Shown here: in pieces, positions 35,901 through 50,900 of the stretch
Position numbering within the stretch: position 1 is the first letter of the stretch
Layout of the letters: every line of letters starts with the position of its first letter
Source of the DNA: Antedon mediterranea
Lineage: Eukaryota > Echinodermata > Crinoidea > Comatulida > Antedonidae
NCBI RefSeq assembly: GCF_964355755.1
Contig: NC_092671.1
Coordinates: forward strand, 25,356,070-25,420,069
Direction of reading: 5' to 3'
Length of the DNA stretch: 64,000 nucleotides
Made by a program: the position numbers and the translations under genes
Notes under the pieces: generated by a model
Told to the model about the DNA's origin: nothing
The model's database searches: none
The model's input: only the letters and a program-made list of their open reading frames with translations

Positions 35901-38900
35901 TTAAAACTGTCCGACTGTCTCATAGTCGATTGAAATAGTAAAGTACATTTAAAGACCACTACTACGTTTATATTTTTGTAATTATTAATTAATACAAACG
36001 TTGAGAAGCAACTGTCAGTAATAAAATATTATATTGTTATGTGTTTATAATCTAAAAGTATGCGCTACCCACACTCACAGTAATAAAGTTTATTAGTATA
36101 TTTGTTTATATTACTAACAGTACCAACACACTTTTGATTCAAATGGCGATCAAAAGTGGTTAATACAGTACCTATTTGCAGTATTGTATAGCATTACAAT
36201 ACTATTTATGTTTATTCTCCAAGGGTCCATACATTTACCTACTTGTGTTAAACCATGGAGGTATGTAAGTATGGTTAAACCAAATAATTTGGAATGTTCC
36301 ATTCATTGCAAATCAATACATTTGTATAAACGTATATTAAATCTATCAAAATAGTATTTTTTAAAGAAAATCGATCTGTCTTCAACATTATGATGCTGTA
36401 CTCGAGCTGTTCAACCGGTTTTCAGCCATTAAAAACATTATCGTAGGAGGAGATAGGAAAATGCGAAGCATCCTCGTATTATTGTATGCAGGTATTTTTC
36501 ACGATGGACATGCAGTAGACAGTGTATACCACGTTCGGGAAAACACCCCTATTTGGGGCAAATCGTTGAACCTAAATTCGATTTAATTGTCAATAACTAA
36601 TTATCTAACTTAATTTAATTAGTAAACAGGGTTACATCAGGTGGTTAAAATCAGTATCGAAAGTACGAACCAACTTTATATACCATCGAGTAAACATTCT
36701 AGAAGTAATGCGCGATTTACCGAATTTTGCCCTTACGTAAATTTATATATAGATGAAGCTTTGGGTTTCTTTTTCTGCCATTAATGAGCCATTCTATCTT
36801 TGCAACAGGATTGTCGTTAGCTGTCATAAACACCATAAAACATAATATAAAATAAGATGATAAAGATGGGCATTGCTTGTAGGAGACAAGCATTTCTAAT
36901 TTGTGTAATTAGTTATAAAAATAATAAATTTATTTTTATTTTTTAAATTTTTCTGATATTAAAAATGTACATTGTGATATAACAATTAAAATGATTATTT
37001 TAGACTGATTAAAATAATATTGCAATTTCTTTATGGCAGTGAATAACAAAGTGATATTGTTTGTCAACATGTCGCTGATATCAGTAATGACCGGGAGGCG
37101 GTCCGGATCATGGGATGACACTAAGTGTCAATTCCATGAAGATGTTTCAAATCAAGAGAAAGTACCCATGTTCATGAAAATGATGCCTTTGCTATGATTG
37201 TCTGATTTGGGAAATTAAACTCTGGTGACTATTCTCTGTGAGATGATATGGCACTTCCTTTCTTTGCAGCAGGAGTGTTGTTCAGCTTAAAGATGTCAAA
37301 TAGTGTATTTACTTACAGACTGAACCAAGGTCTTTCTTTCACCATTATAATGTACAAGAACATTTCTTATAGCGATATCATATGTGAACGATCCTACAGT
37401 ATGTGCTTGCATTATTTGGACTGCCCCTGCTATTTCTAGTGCTATGTGGAGACCACCTGAAAGAATAAGTTGTGAGTTTTCAGATTAGATGGCTTTAAAT
37501 AGAGTCACAAACTCAACGCGCTCTGGATGTCCAACATACTAAATATTCTTTTCTTTGAATAAAGCTTTCTTGCAAATTGTTTACATGAAAGATCATCTGC
37601 TTTCTCTCCAAGTATAACTAAATACTTGTACATCAATTGCTTAAAGGGCTATCTGAAGAATTTAGTCGATTTAACGATACTTCTCCGTTGCTGGAAACTT
37701 TATCAGAGTCATCTGAGAAATATAAACAATGAGATTTCTTTTATAAATAATATCATTGCTGGAAAAATTTAAAAGTTTACTTGTAATGGGTATAAATATT
37801 CCACTGCTTTCATTGGAAGATTTGTTGGTAAGAATCAAGAGATGATCAGGCAGGATTAAGTTGTTAAGCTGAAACTAAGAGAAAGTCGGCCAATGTCATA
37901 GTACAAGGCCATTCTTCAAGTATAGCCCAATGTTTCGCTATGCTGGCCAGTGCTCTGGTACGAGGTACACAAGATTTCTTTCCAATCTCTGGTGAATGAA
38001 TCTTCCGAAGTCATGATGTCGCCATCATAAACATTCATATCAATAAGGGCCAATTCTGCTTTTTCATTTTCTGGTAAGGTGATAATGATTACTTAAGAAA
38101 TTGTGATTCAATTGGTGCATAGAGCATTTTGAAGGCAAGTGATGTTATGATAATGTCGGACCGATATTGTGCTGGCAATGGTTGGCACAAAGATCATAAT
38201 TTCAAAATTGGTCTGTTATGGTTGACAATTATGTAAATTACAACACACCAGTTTTTATGAACTGCTCCCATATACCATCATGATCATAGTGGGAGATGGC
38301 AGAGAGATTAAATCTCCATTCTGTTGTATTTTGTGATAGCCATTCTTTAAATGGGGTCTTGTATGTCATTTAAGCACGAGTAAAGTGTTGGCAGTATGTA
38401 CAATTTCAATCTGGATGGCTCTTGGGGCTAAACATGTAAACAATAAACCATATCTCTCAACCAGACTCCTTCCTCGCAAATCCTTAAAAGGCTTGAACAT
38501 CCATCTTTTGGCAGAGAGGCCAACTTTTGTAGCTGCTTAGATAGATCTGACTGCAATTGTGATCAATCATGGAACATTTTCATTCGAGACCACCTTTAGT
38601 GGGCTGTATGGTAGGCAACTACATTCCAAAGCAACAATCCAATGTCTTAATCCTAACTGCAACCTGGTCCCTTATTACTGTAGGTGATTCCATCTGTCAA
38701 TGTCACTTTGAAAGCACCCATGTCCACGAAAATGATGCCAAAGATATGATTGTCTGATTTGGGAAATTAAACTCTGGTGACTGTTCTCTGTGAGAGAATA
38801 TGGCACATCCTTTTTTTGCAGCAGGAGTGTTGTTCAGCTTAAACATGTCAAATGTCCTGTGTGCTTGCATTATTTGAACTGCCCCTGCTATTTCTAGTGC

Positions 38901-41900
38901 TATGTGGAGACCACCTGAAAGAATAAGTTGTGAGTTTTCAGATTAGATGGCTTTAAATAGAGTCACAAACTCAACATGCTTTGGATGTCCAACATACTGG
39001 ATGACGATTCTTTTTAAATTTAAAATTTAATAAAGCTTTCTTGCAAATTCTAAAAGGACATTCTGCTTTCTCTTCAAGTGTAACTAAATACTTGTTCATC
39101 AATTGCTTAGATTTGCCTCAACAGGAGGGCTATTTTGAAGAATCTAGTCGATTAAACGATACTTCGCCGAAGCTGGAACCTTTTTCAGTGTCATCTTCTG
39201 GTTTATTTTCAAGATTTATAAATAATATCATTGATGGAAAAGTTAAAAATTTACCTGTAATGGGTATAAATCTTCCGCTGCTTTCATTGGAAGATTTGTT
39301 GGTAAAATGGAATCCAACATCAAGAGATGATCAGGCAGGATTAAGTTGTCCAGTAGATGTTAACATTCCTTACAAGTTGTACACGTTTAATACTAGGCCG
39401 CCTATTAATTAATTAATGAAACACTGAAACTAAGATTAAAAAAGTCGGCCAGTGTCATAGTACAAGGCACACATGATGTCTTGCACTTGTCAGCACTCTT
39501 TAAAACCAACCTTCACAATGATCAATTCCAACCTTGGAATAGGTAACTTTGGATCAAATGTGTACCAAAGATCTCTTGGACTCCTCATCTAACCTCAACG
39601 AACACATGTACTTCAGCAACTTCAGTAAGTCCCTAACAACCTAGTTACAGCTCATTCTATCACTTTGTGGATTAACTCTGTAAATTCTTTTTACGAATAA
39701 GATATCTTTTTATGCTATCTTTGAAAAATGTCTTTTTGCTGTTAGTACTGGATCTGGTGACATAACCCCATTGGGTCATTACCGAACTCATTACGGACAA
39801 GTGTCTTCTGGTCCATAGATATTGTTGTCAAGATAGCTTAACTCACTTCATTCTCTTAGTCACACTTTATACATAGCGTATGTTCACTGGGTATAATTCT
39901 CCGAGCCGAGCAATATTATTATTTGTTGGACGTGTTGAAGTATAAAGTTGAGTGTTCAGGTTTTACTTAGTTGAGTGTTCAGGTTTTACTTAGTTGAGTG
40001 TTCCGATTTTACTTAGTTGAGTGTTCGAGTTTTACTTATGTTGAGTGTTCCGATTTTACTTAGTTGAGTGTTCAGGTTTTACTTATGTTGAGTGTTCGGG
40101 TTTTACTTAGTTGAGTGTTCAGGTTTTACTTAGTTGAGTGTTCAGGTTTTACTTAGTTGAGTGTTCAGGTTTTACTTAGTTGAGTGTTCAGGTTTTACTT
40201 AGTTGAGTGTTCAGGTTTTTAACTTAGTTGATTGTTGAGGTTTTACTTAGTTGAGGGTTCTGCATCCTCTGGAAACATTCTTCATATAGCGTTGTAATTT
40301 ATGCTAAGCCTATATAAATACTTTCCTTAGGCTATCCTGAAGGAAGATAATTATGCCAAGACGTAGGTGTCCCCGAGAGCAGTATTCAGGGGTAGTCTAG
40401 TTGTCCAACCCTACAAGAATAAGGTCACAGCATGCAATGAAGTATCGTTTACCTCAAAATGGACCTGGGTAAGCCTAATTTTAAGAAGTCATTATATTTA
40501 AACGTTTGGTTTGCACAAATAACCGGCAAAAAATATGTTAAATTATAAAGAATTTTGTTAGCGATGCTTACCTTTTGAATTTCATGAAGTGAATGAGTTG
40601 ATGACCATGACTGTCGCCACAACAATGTGTTGCTAAGCGTAGATAGAACACGCACTTGCCGCGCGCATTATGGGACTATATCACCTTCTTTGAACGCCGT
40701 CGTAAAATGGGAATAGTTTTCTTTTAATTCATTTTGTGAATACGGTATGTATAACCACTGTATTCCAACGGCTCAGCTGTCTATTTTTTGCTTTTTCTTA
40801 AAATGTATTATTTTTTAAAGAAATAATGACTTCTTCCTCTTTCCTTTGGTGAAAATGAGCGTGAATATCTTTAAAATGTTCGAAATGAAATCGCACAATG
40901 AAACGCACACGTATTGCAATCCCATAATTCTTTTTGAAATGTATTACGCGCTGGCAAAATCCCGCGGATTGACAAGCCATATATCTTTATTAGAGTTCAG
41001 GCGACATTATAGTTCGTAAATTTTTATTTGATTTGACTTTGATTTAGCTATCAGAATTGAACAATACATAATGCAAACAACGATTTAAAATGTAGCACAA
41101 TAAAAAAAACTTTGATTGGAATTGTTCATTCATTTCTTTTTTTTTCGTAGTGTAAGGCATGCAAAACATACAAAAGAAAACAAATTCACCGTACCACATC
41201 TTTTACAAAAACAACCTAAACAATCATAGAATTTGCACGTATTTTCATTAAAATCTTGCAATCAGTCATTAAAATTTGACAAAAAATATTATCTATGGCC
41301 GTGTTTTTCTCCGCAGGCGAAAATTAACCGATAAAGTTCCTGTGGAAACTGGGTTTAACCGATTTCGCTGTAGAAAAATTAACCGATAATTATCGCATTC
41401 AAATCAGATAATTATTGGATACAATTGACAATTTTGAACATTTGACCTGAAAAAAATTGTGATAATAATTGATAATGCGCACTTTATTTGATTGGTTAAA
41501 TAATTAATCAAAAATTTGTGTTATACTGCTGCGGCAACACGGCATTAATTATTAAAAACATTAACATTCTGAGAATTGTAATAAACAACTTCGCAAGGAT
41601 TGGGTGCATTGGACCCTACATCTGGTAATAGTAAATAAATAGTAATACACTAACAATTTCAGTACCTGTACGATTTTGGTTGTAGTCTTTTGGTGATTTT
41701 AGTACAGGTTAAGTGCAGCCATTTATTTCAGACTAAACATAGTCCTCTTTTAAGATTACTATTAATAGTCCCCTGAACAAGATCCAAGGTTTAGTCCAGA
41801 ATAAAGATAGTTCTCCTTTAAAAGAATACCGCTTTAAGATAGCCCTGGACAAAATCCCAGGTTTAGTCCAGTACTAAAGTAACTCATCAAAGAATAATTA

Positions 41901-44900
41901 GGGCCTAGAAGTTTTGAAATGGCGCAGAGGACCGAACAATGTAAACAAAGGTGTTGTTTACTATCGAGGCTAATTGAATGTTTGGGATCACATTGTGAAT
42001 ATTCATCCATCTCAGGGTTATCATGTTTGGGAGTCAGTGATGTGCGGAAATGTTGGGAATATGGACTGCTGTAGACATATATGTGGGCCAAAATGCTCTG
42101 GTACAGAGAATTTGTTCAGAGTGTTCAAATAGCCCTGTAAGATTGAGATGTGACAAAATAAAGTTTCTCCAAAATTGGAAATTGGGTACTTTTTATTGAC
42201 TTTAAATTTCTGTTTTGAATTCAGGACTCCGTTGCATGCGGATGTGTTCCGATCTTTCAGTTGGTCGGCTAATATTTGTGGCAGTAAACGTTGGCTCATT
42301 TATCCTCCTGGCGAAGAGGAATTTCTCAGGGATAAGTATGGCAACCTACCATTTGATGTCACTTCATCTGAAATGAATGACAAGACAAAGTTTCCAAAAT
42401 TGTCTCAACTTAAGCAGTGCATTGAAGTGATTCAGAGAGCCGGGGAAGTAATATTCATTCCAAGTGGTTGGCATCACCAAGTGTTCAATTTAGTAAGTAA
42501 TTGTTCAAGCTCGTAGAAATTGTTATTATGGATGACATGAGTGATGTTCTACCTACCAGTGCCAATGTCTCCTTGACAAGATGGTCCTGCATATATTTTG
42601 CCCTTAGAGCTAGTTAAAACATCCCTCCTACTGTAATAGGTCACAAAACGAAGAAACTATCACAAAGTTCCTGATATAGAACTGTTCGGCCATTACTCAC
42701 TTTTAGGCACGTAATTCAAACAAACCTATTAACGTCAGACAAATCTATTTTGTTTCTTCTTGAATTAATCAACAGAATACTTGTTACTAGAATACTGAAA
42801 AATCTTACTAGAATACTGAAAAATCTTACTAGAATACTAGAAAATGTTACTTGAATACTGAAAAATCTTACTAGAATACTAGAAAATGTTACTTGAATAC
42901 TGGAAAATGTTACTAGAATACTAGAAAATGTTACTTGAATACTGAAAAATCTTACTAGAATACTGGAAAATGTTACTTGAATACTAGAAAATGTTACTTG
43001 AATACTAGAAAATGTTACTTGAATACTAGAAAATGTTACTTGAATACTGAAAAATCTTACTAGAATACTAGAAAATGTTACTTGAATACTAGAAAATGTT
43101 ACTTGAATACTGAAAAATCTTACTAGAATACTGGAAAATGTTACTTGAATACTAGAAAATGTTACTTGAATACTGAAAAATCTTACTAGAATACTAGAAA
43201 ATGTTACTTGAATACTAGAAAATGTTACTTGAATACTAGAAAATGTTTTTTAAATACTAGAAAATGCTAGTAAAACAGGAAATTTTTTCTAGGATCGAGT
43301 ATTTAACTTCCTATTTTAGTCGGTAAGTTGAGCACTGGTTTACAAATCAAACACATGTTGCGTGTTGTATTGAAATGTTTTCAAATTCTAACGCTCGTAT
43401 TCTGAAAGTGACCTTTAGTCCTAGTTCGAAATACTAACTTATGTTTGATTTAAGAATACGTGCGTCGGAAGTCTAAAGCCTCGATCGCACTGGTATAGAC
43501 TTAGCCAAGTCGTCGGCTAAATTGACTAAACCTAGCTAGCGTATAAAGTTTAAAAATACATTGTGCTTACTAATTTCCATCTAGTAGAATTTGAATACTA
43601 AAAAAAATTACAAGAGAAGAAATGTTTAATTGATTACATGATTGAGCAATGATTACATTTACTATACGATGACTGAGCTGTAGTAATTAGCACACGATGA
43701 ACTTTGATGATAACTTTATGAACAAATCATTCATTGATTAACCAATGGATAGGAGAAGAGACAGATACATAACGTCTTGTGAAGTAGTATTCGCTTATTG
43801 CTATAGACAAGTTAATTTGCATGTTTGCACTTACTGACAGTAGATGAGGATACCCATGATAGATAATTAAAGGTTTAAAATCAATAAATTCAGGATTGAT
43901 GTTGCATCCATCAATATTAACACCTCGCGTAGTTTACGTGTTAAAGAAAATTACCTTTTCTTTACAGCCTTTTCAGACAATAAATATAAATCAAGAAGGA
44001 TTGTGTTACTAAGTTTAATTAACATTACCAGTCCTTGTTGACAAATAGCTCGTAACAACATTGGAGTTTTAATATAAGATATAATTAGAACACACTGCCT
44101 TACATTTTTTACTTAGTTGTCCCTTTTCGCAGAGATTAATTATAACACATACCAGTATAGTTTGTAGGCCTTTGAGTAAATTGAAATTGTACATAGAAGC
44201 CACACATTTTAATTTATTAGTTAATTAATAAATGATAATGTTTTACCGCTGTTAAATACTTTTATTAGACTTTTAGAATGATTTGTCTTCGAGGAGAGTG
44301 CTTAAGGTCCACTCTTACAAAATGTCACTGGTTAACTATGTTACTCTTTTCTTAAATCTGTTGAAGCCTTGCACTACAGTATGTGACATTTAAAAAAAAT
44401 AAATCTTTTATTGAAAGTGTTCTCACTATTATATTAGTATTGTTTTGTTGTTTATCGGGACCACATGTAAGGATAAGTTAAAATGCCAACGTATTGTGCT
44501 TCACATATTATTGGAGCAGAGCTCAATTGAATCCATTTTTGATAAGAGAAACACTTTCAATTATACAGGAATCAACTCATCCAATTCACTATGTTTTTGA
44601 AGTTCTTAGCAGCGACAGAAGCTTCCGGTCAATAACCTCTCATATAAATAAGTTTCGTATTAGTTTTTATCTGTGTCATTTGATCACTGAATGTTAGTAG
44701 GCCTACTTCAAGCGTTTACATCAGTTCTGACCATTTTAACTACTGTCACAAATTGCTCTATTATGGAGTTTCACTCTAAGCAACGTGTGGAATTATAACT
44801 CGTTTACAATAAGACGATTTTGCTAATAGCTCGGCAATAAATAATAAGACAATTTTACTGCGGTACCCGGCAGATCCAATTTCACATTATGTTAGTTTCT

Positions 44901-47900
44901 TTTTCTTTTTTAAAAAAGAAAACCCGTATTCTAAACCTATTTTCTTCTATTTCTTTATTATTTACTTCTGTATTAAATGTTACATTGTTTTATTTGAGGT
45001 ATTACGTACCGTACGATATTATCAAACTATTGTACTTTTTTCTCTCTTGTGGGTATCGCTGAAGCGTATATACGGAGAATGAGCAATCTACGATTTTCCT
45101 GCATGCAACATTTATTAATGTTTTCTATGCCATAACTTACGGGTATCTTTTGTGTTCGTCATAATTATCTAAGTCCGGACAACCGGAAAGGTTTATTTAA
45201 CTACATGCTAACATGTTTATTGCTATTTGGATATTTAAATATTAATTATTACTTTTTACACAATTTATTTACTAACAAACTGTTCGCGTCAACTACCGGG
45301 GGCGTTGTTGACACGTTTTCACGAAGGATAGTTGAATAATATACAAATAATGAATGTTTATTTGTGTACAAATAATGGCATGAGGTGAATGTGTTGAAAT
45401 ATAACCTTTCATCATTCAACAAATGCCATTTATTTGTACCATTAAACTCTTAAACATTGATTGAAAAAGTAAAATTTATAATATTAAATATTATATTGAT
45501 TTGAATTTTATAAACACACCTACTGTAGTTTTAATTATGTAAATAGACGACCAAACAATCCTAGGCCTAGCCTAATACTAACAGGCCTAGCTAGGCTAGA
45601 AATCCAGTGATACCATTACGAAACTTCGACAGGCAATTTGAACTCATCTGCTAGGCTAATTCTGTTTTTTCCCCAACAATTCCACATCTTGTAGGGATGT
45701 CCCCGTTAATTAATCAAAATCATACAAACGATCTAAATCTAATTTAAATGCCTTTTTGGTCTAAAATTAGTACATATCTCTCTAAAAATGTACTTCTTCC
45801 ATCGCGAAACCAGTAATAACATTCAATCTTCGTGGCGGAAGTAAAAAAGGCCATATACATGGCTGCAGTCGCGTGCTCAAGTTAGTGTTTACTGACCAAC
45901 CGACCAACCGACCGACATAGTGAGCTATAGAATCGCGTTGCACGCGACTAAAAATAGGTCACGCAACTAAAAATAGGTGACGAGAAAAGATTTTTTTTTC
46001 CTACACGAAAAAAAGTACTATTGAACGACAGTTCAATAGTACGTACTATTGCACGCCATGTGAACCACAATCATTCAATCAAATAATAGGAATTATATTA
46101 GGTGTAATATAATATTTCAATATTTAAACTTGTTTCTGGTAGAAAAAAAAATTAAATTTAACATTGTAGCCTATTAATAACATGTATTTATATTTATTTA
46201 TATCATAAAAAACATTACTTTATTTACTAGGCATAGAATAGTATGCGGCAATGACAAGGAATAGACCATGCTGGTAATGCATTGTTGATTTTTGTTGTTG
46301 CTGTTCAGCCTTTATTTGTGAACTAATTTAGCATGGTAGTGGTAAAATAAATGAATAGAATTCACGTATACTAACTTATATAATATTATATGACAGATAC
46401 TCTACGCAACAACCATAATGATACAATATGATGTGTCAAAATGTTCCTTTTTAGCACATTATAAAGTTACAATTTTCTTAATTTTAATAATGTAATGTAT
46501 TTATTATGTATAACCCTGACAGTAATGCGATAAATTTCATAATTTTACTTCTGGCAATCCAACCAATTGGAAATGTCTGCATACAGGATGTTTAAAAAAA
46601 AAGAAATATTTTTAGTCTGTCATACTTATTAGGATGTATCTATATATAAATTATGGTTAATTCTGACATAGGCGAGCACAATGGAAAATAGTGGCTATAT
46701 CCATTTTAGTTTTTTGTTTATTTTCGGACCGCGCGTGTGAAGGTACAGTAGTTAAAAAATAAAAATTATACTGCAATTTAATATTAAGGTCAAATTAAAT
46801 ATACGCCACAAAGCATCGGAGTACTGTATATTGTGGGGAATATTATAAAATTACATAGGGAGATCTAATGATTAGACCTTTTGTTTAAAATCGAGTGAAA
46901 TCCCGATAGCCGAGTTTATTGAGTAAGCTGACAGGAATAACTGTGGGCTATCTGTGTCCCGTTAAGACCGGGATGCGATATTTCATGTGAAAGATAGCCG
47001 AACTACCTTCTAAAACGATTACAGTTCCTCTCTCTCTCGTCGTTCTACTCATATCTGAGTACTTGTGACCATTCTGATGAGGTGTCTCCATTCTTACAGT
47101 TCCTAGAAGGGAACAAATACTTATTGTACTTGACCAATCACAAGCGATGAATTATTCGAACTGTCGTTTTTCATTGGAAAAATCCCTTGCATTGCGTCGC
47201 TATTGGACCAAGCTTTACAGGTGAAGTATAGGCATACCGTCACCCACTAGAACGTAACGCAAGGACGTAAACGCAACGCAAGCGTTTTAACCAATGACAA
47301 GTGAAGTTATAGACAGTTAGCAATCACAAGCGAATAAGCCATCGCTTGTGATTGGTCAATTTACTTGCGTTGCGCTACGTCCTTGTGTAGCGTCGCTAGT
47401 GGGAACCACACTTAAGAACGCCGACATATTTTTCAAGATTTTACGGTGTGGGGAAGCATTGAACCACTTACGTACATTCATACAGTATGAAGTTTGCTTC
47501 ATAAAAGCTAAAAATAATGTGTAATTACTACGCATGACATGCTGTATACCGTCAGATGAGTACTATATTCCCCTAGTAGTAGTAAACATTTACTATGATA
47601 GCATTAACGTTTTATTACGTTAATCTACCACAAGATAAACAAAATAATGTATTGTATGGATGTCTATTAATGTACATGCTAGGCGAATGTTACTTATGTC
47701 AATACTTGCTAATGGCCAAAGTAAACATGAATACATATATAAAAAAAACGTATTTCTATTTTTTCCCCAAACCATGCCATACTTGGAACAACAATAATGT
47801 ATGCTCCATGGTAACAATACATTTATTTATTTTAACGATTTATTGTCTCCCAAAAACATGATAATGAAGAATAATGAAATTAGACTTTGAATATTTCCAG

Positions 47901-50900
47901 TTTCAGTATAAAATTTCACTTCCATATAAAAAAAAAATAATGATTTCACTTATAATAAGACAAACCTGCACAAAAACAACATTTAAGTTATCTGACAGAT
48001 AATTTGACTATTTGCTTGAAATAACACCTTTTTCAGGTAATTTTTGTCTCTATGCAATTTTTTGTCGAAGTGAATAACCATTGTGTGAAAAATTTAAAGA
48101 CCCCTTCCCTGCAATTTTGGACGTTTTTTAGAAAATAATACATATATATCACTTTAAAAACATTAAACCATGTCATTCCTTGTCTTAAATGTACGTTTTA
48201 TGGTAAATTATGATAAAAAGTGAAAAACAATGCACTACCTAAGTAGCTCGCGGCGATCGACCTCGTGGACGGTCTTAGGCCTAGCCCAGCTAGGCTTAGT
48301 TTTGTAGGCCTAGCTGGTAAACATCAGTAACGTACGAACATCGTACGCTAGCTATATACCTAGCCTGACGTTGTATAGTTGCTGCATTAATTGTCTTTCT
48401 ATTTTTGCCAGACTCCGTTGATACAAATTGGGGAAAACCCGGTATTTTCGCTGAAAAGTTAGGAGTCTTCCATTTGTTTTGGCCTCACGATCGATCGAAA
48501 AGTGGGCGAATTACAGTTGAAAAACAAAAATATCAATCCGCGCGCAATGCATTTTGGGATTTATGGCGGGCCGCTATAATTATTAGAATCGACTTATTTT
48601 TCACATTTTTAACCGTTTAAAGACGAAAAAAGTTATCGCAATAGGACCATATAGTATTATTTTTACATTAAATATAGTTTTTGATCTTAAATTAGAACTA
48701 AAAAACGTAGGGAATGGGGCTTTAAATGTTTTTTTATGTGGACAATATCTAATATATTATATAAGAATTAATAGTATAAAAGAAGGTTCTACTATTCTAA
48801 ATAACAAAACATTTATAATAAATTGCTGTCTATTTAATATTTTAGGACGATACAATATCGATCAATCACAACTGGTTTAACGGCTGCAATGTCAATATAG
48901 TCTGGGAATTTTTGAAAAGCGAACTATTAGCGGTACAACGATCCATTTACGACTGCAAAGACATGGATGAATGGGACGAACAGTGCCAGGTATAGATTCG
49001 CAATTTATTTTATTTTCACCCTTTTTTGATAATGATTATGCTGCATTTGTATTTTTACCTCATTTTTATTGTAATGTACTGTCAGTATTTTATCCAATTT
49101 ATGATATTGATAATTTTGGAGTTTTTTACAATGTTGTATCTGCTGTGTCAAGCAAGGAGAATTTCAAGCCATGTTATGTGATAGGCCACGATAAAGCTAA
49201 TCTATTATATAACATGTGAGAATTAATAAATGTAGGTCGTAAATATTAAGTAACTTAAATAGAGAATCCATTAGGTTCATTGTGGGATTACAAAGTGTTG
49301 TCTAACGACTTGCATACTCCCATTCCTAGTGTACATTATTTGCTAGTGTGTTTATCTAAAATGTGCTGAAAATAAAGTTAACCCGAATATAGATGTCCTA
49401 AACACACTAAAATACTATTTCTTGCCGAATCATGCTGTAAGTATTTTAGTAATAATTATTTTGAAAGCATCGTCACAATGGATTTAAGTATATACTAACA
49501 TCGTACATGATACTGCATGGGAATTCCCCGAAAATCCCTCGTTCAAAGTATACAGGATTCTGGATTGCAGTATTTTGTTTCGATTGCTCTATAATAATAA
49601 TAATAATAATAGTTCATTCTTATATAGCGCATATTATAAGCAAGCTCTCAATGCGCTGAACATTAGTCATTTTTTGGGATCAAACACGTATGGAAACATA
49701 CTCCCATAATGCAGCTAGTAATCAGCGCATTGTGTCTTGATCTAACCGGGTACCCAATTATACACCTGGGTGAAGAGAGAGGCAAACGTAAGTAAAGTAT
49801 CTTGCCTAAGGATTCAAGCAATGCGGCGAGAGTTGGATTCAAACCTCGATCTCACGATCAGTAGTCGAACGTCCAACACACTGCGCCACACGCCCTCACT
49901 TAAAATGCATGGCACCATCTGAAAACAATTACTATCTTTGTAATAATCCCATGTTGCACTATATTACACGTGTGCGTGTGGCCCTATTCACCATTTACAC
50001 TGACTAAGGGAAACATTTACCCTTAAAATCTCCTATCTAAGTGAATACAATTTAAGGGAAATACTTAAATATTTATTGAGTTAAGAGAAACACTTAATAT
50101 TTAAGGGAAATATCACACTTAATGTGATTGGTGCACACATGAAATAGGCCGTTGCAATGACATGACATATGCCTAATGCTTTATTAAATCGTCATAAATT
50201 GTAATGACAACTGTATTTATTTATTGTTTTTAGCTTATAATGAAAGCCAATACTGGAATTGATTATGCAGAATTCGTTAACTTTCTCACAACTATCGCGA
50301 GACCAAGAATGCGATTAATTTTAGAAATCGTGATGCAACATGAATCGAGTTGGCCTAAGTTAGCTGTCAACCCTGAAATAGATCAACACGAAAACTGTAT
50401 TGATGAAGATGACATACAAACTAAGCATTATTTACAAGTGAACCGCCCCATAGAGAACCATTCTGAGCACGTTTCTCCTGAGAACAATTTAGATTTGAAA
50501 GTTTTTGATAACATTATTCAAGCCAACGACAGCGGTTCTTACTCGGAAAATCAATCACAAAAATCGATCATTTTTAAAAGTAATTCTGCTGATAGATTAC
50601 TGAAAGCGGAAGAAGAGAACATTTTGAAGTTAGAAATGAATAAAGGTCACGGTTGTAGAATTACATATAAACGTTCTAATGATGAAGTTGATTGCGAGAT
50701 GACTTCTAAGATTGATCCGAGACGATGTTTACTGTCAAACGATCGGCGTCACCTTCTGTTTGATCTACTAAGATTGAAAGATGTTATGGATAAGCTTTTA
50801 ATGGAACCAGAGTTTAAGTTTGTCAAACTTGAGAGATTGATTGTAAATCCAGTCGAGATTTTAGATAAAGTAAAAAGTATACTCGCAAAGGTAGAAAATT

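Noticed and set aside
39041-39412. Plus-strand 123-codon open frame as a gene
   Set aside because: It lies in repeat Y, and the other copy (37.6-37.9 kb) is disrupted; no family match.
48405-48620. 71-codon open frame
   Set aside because: It is contained in MITE M1; the sister copy at 30319 lacks part of it and is not open.
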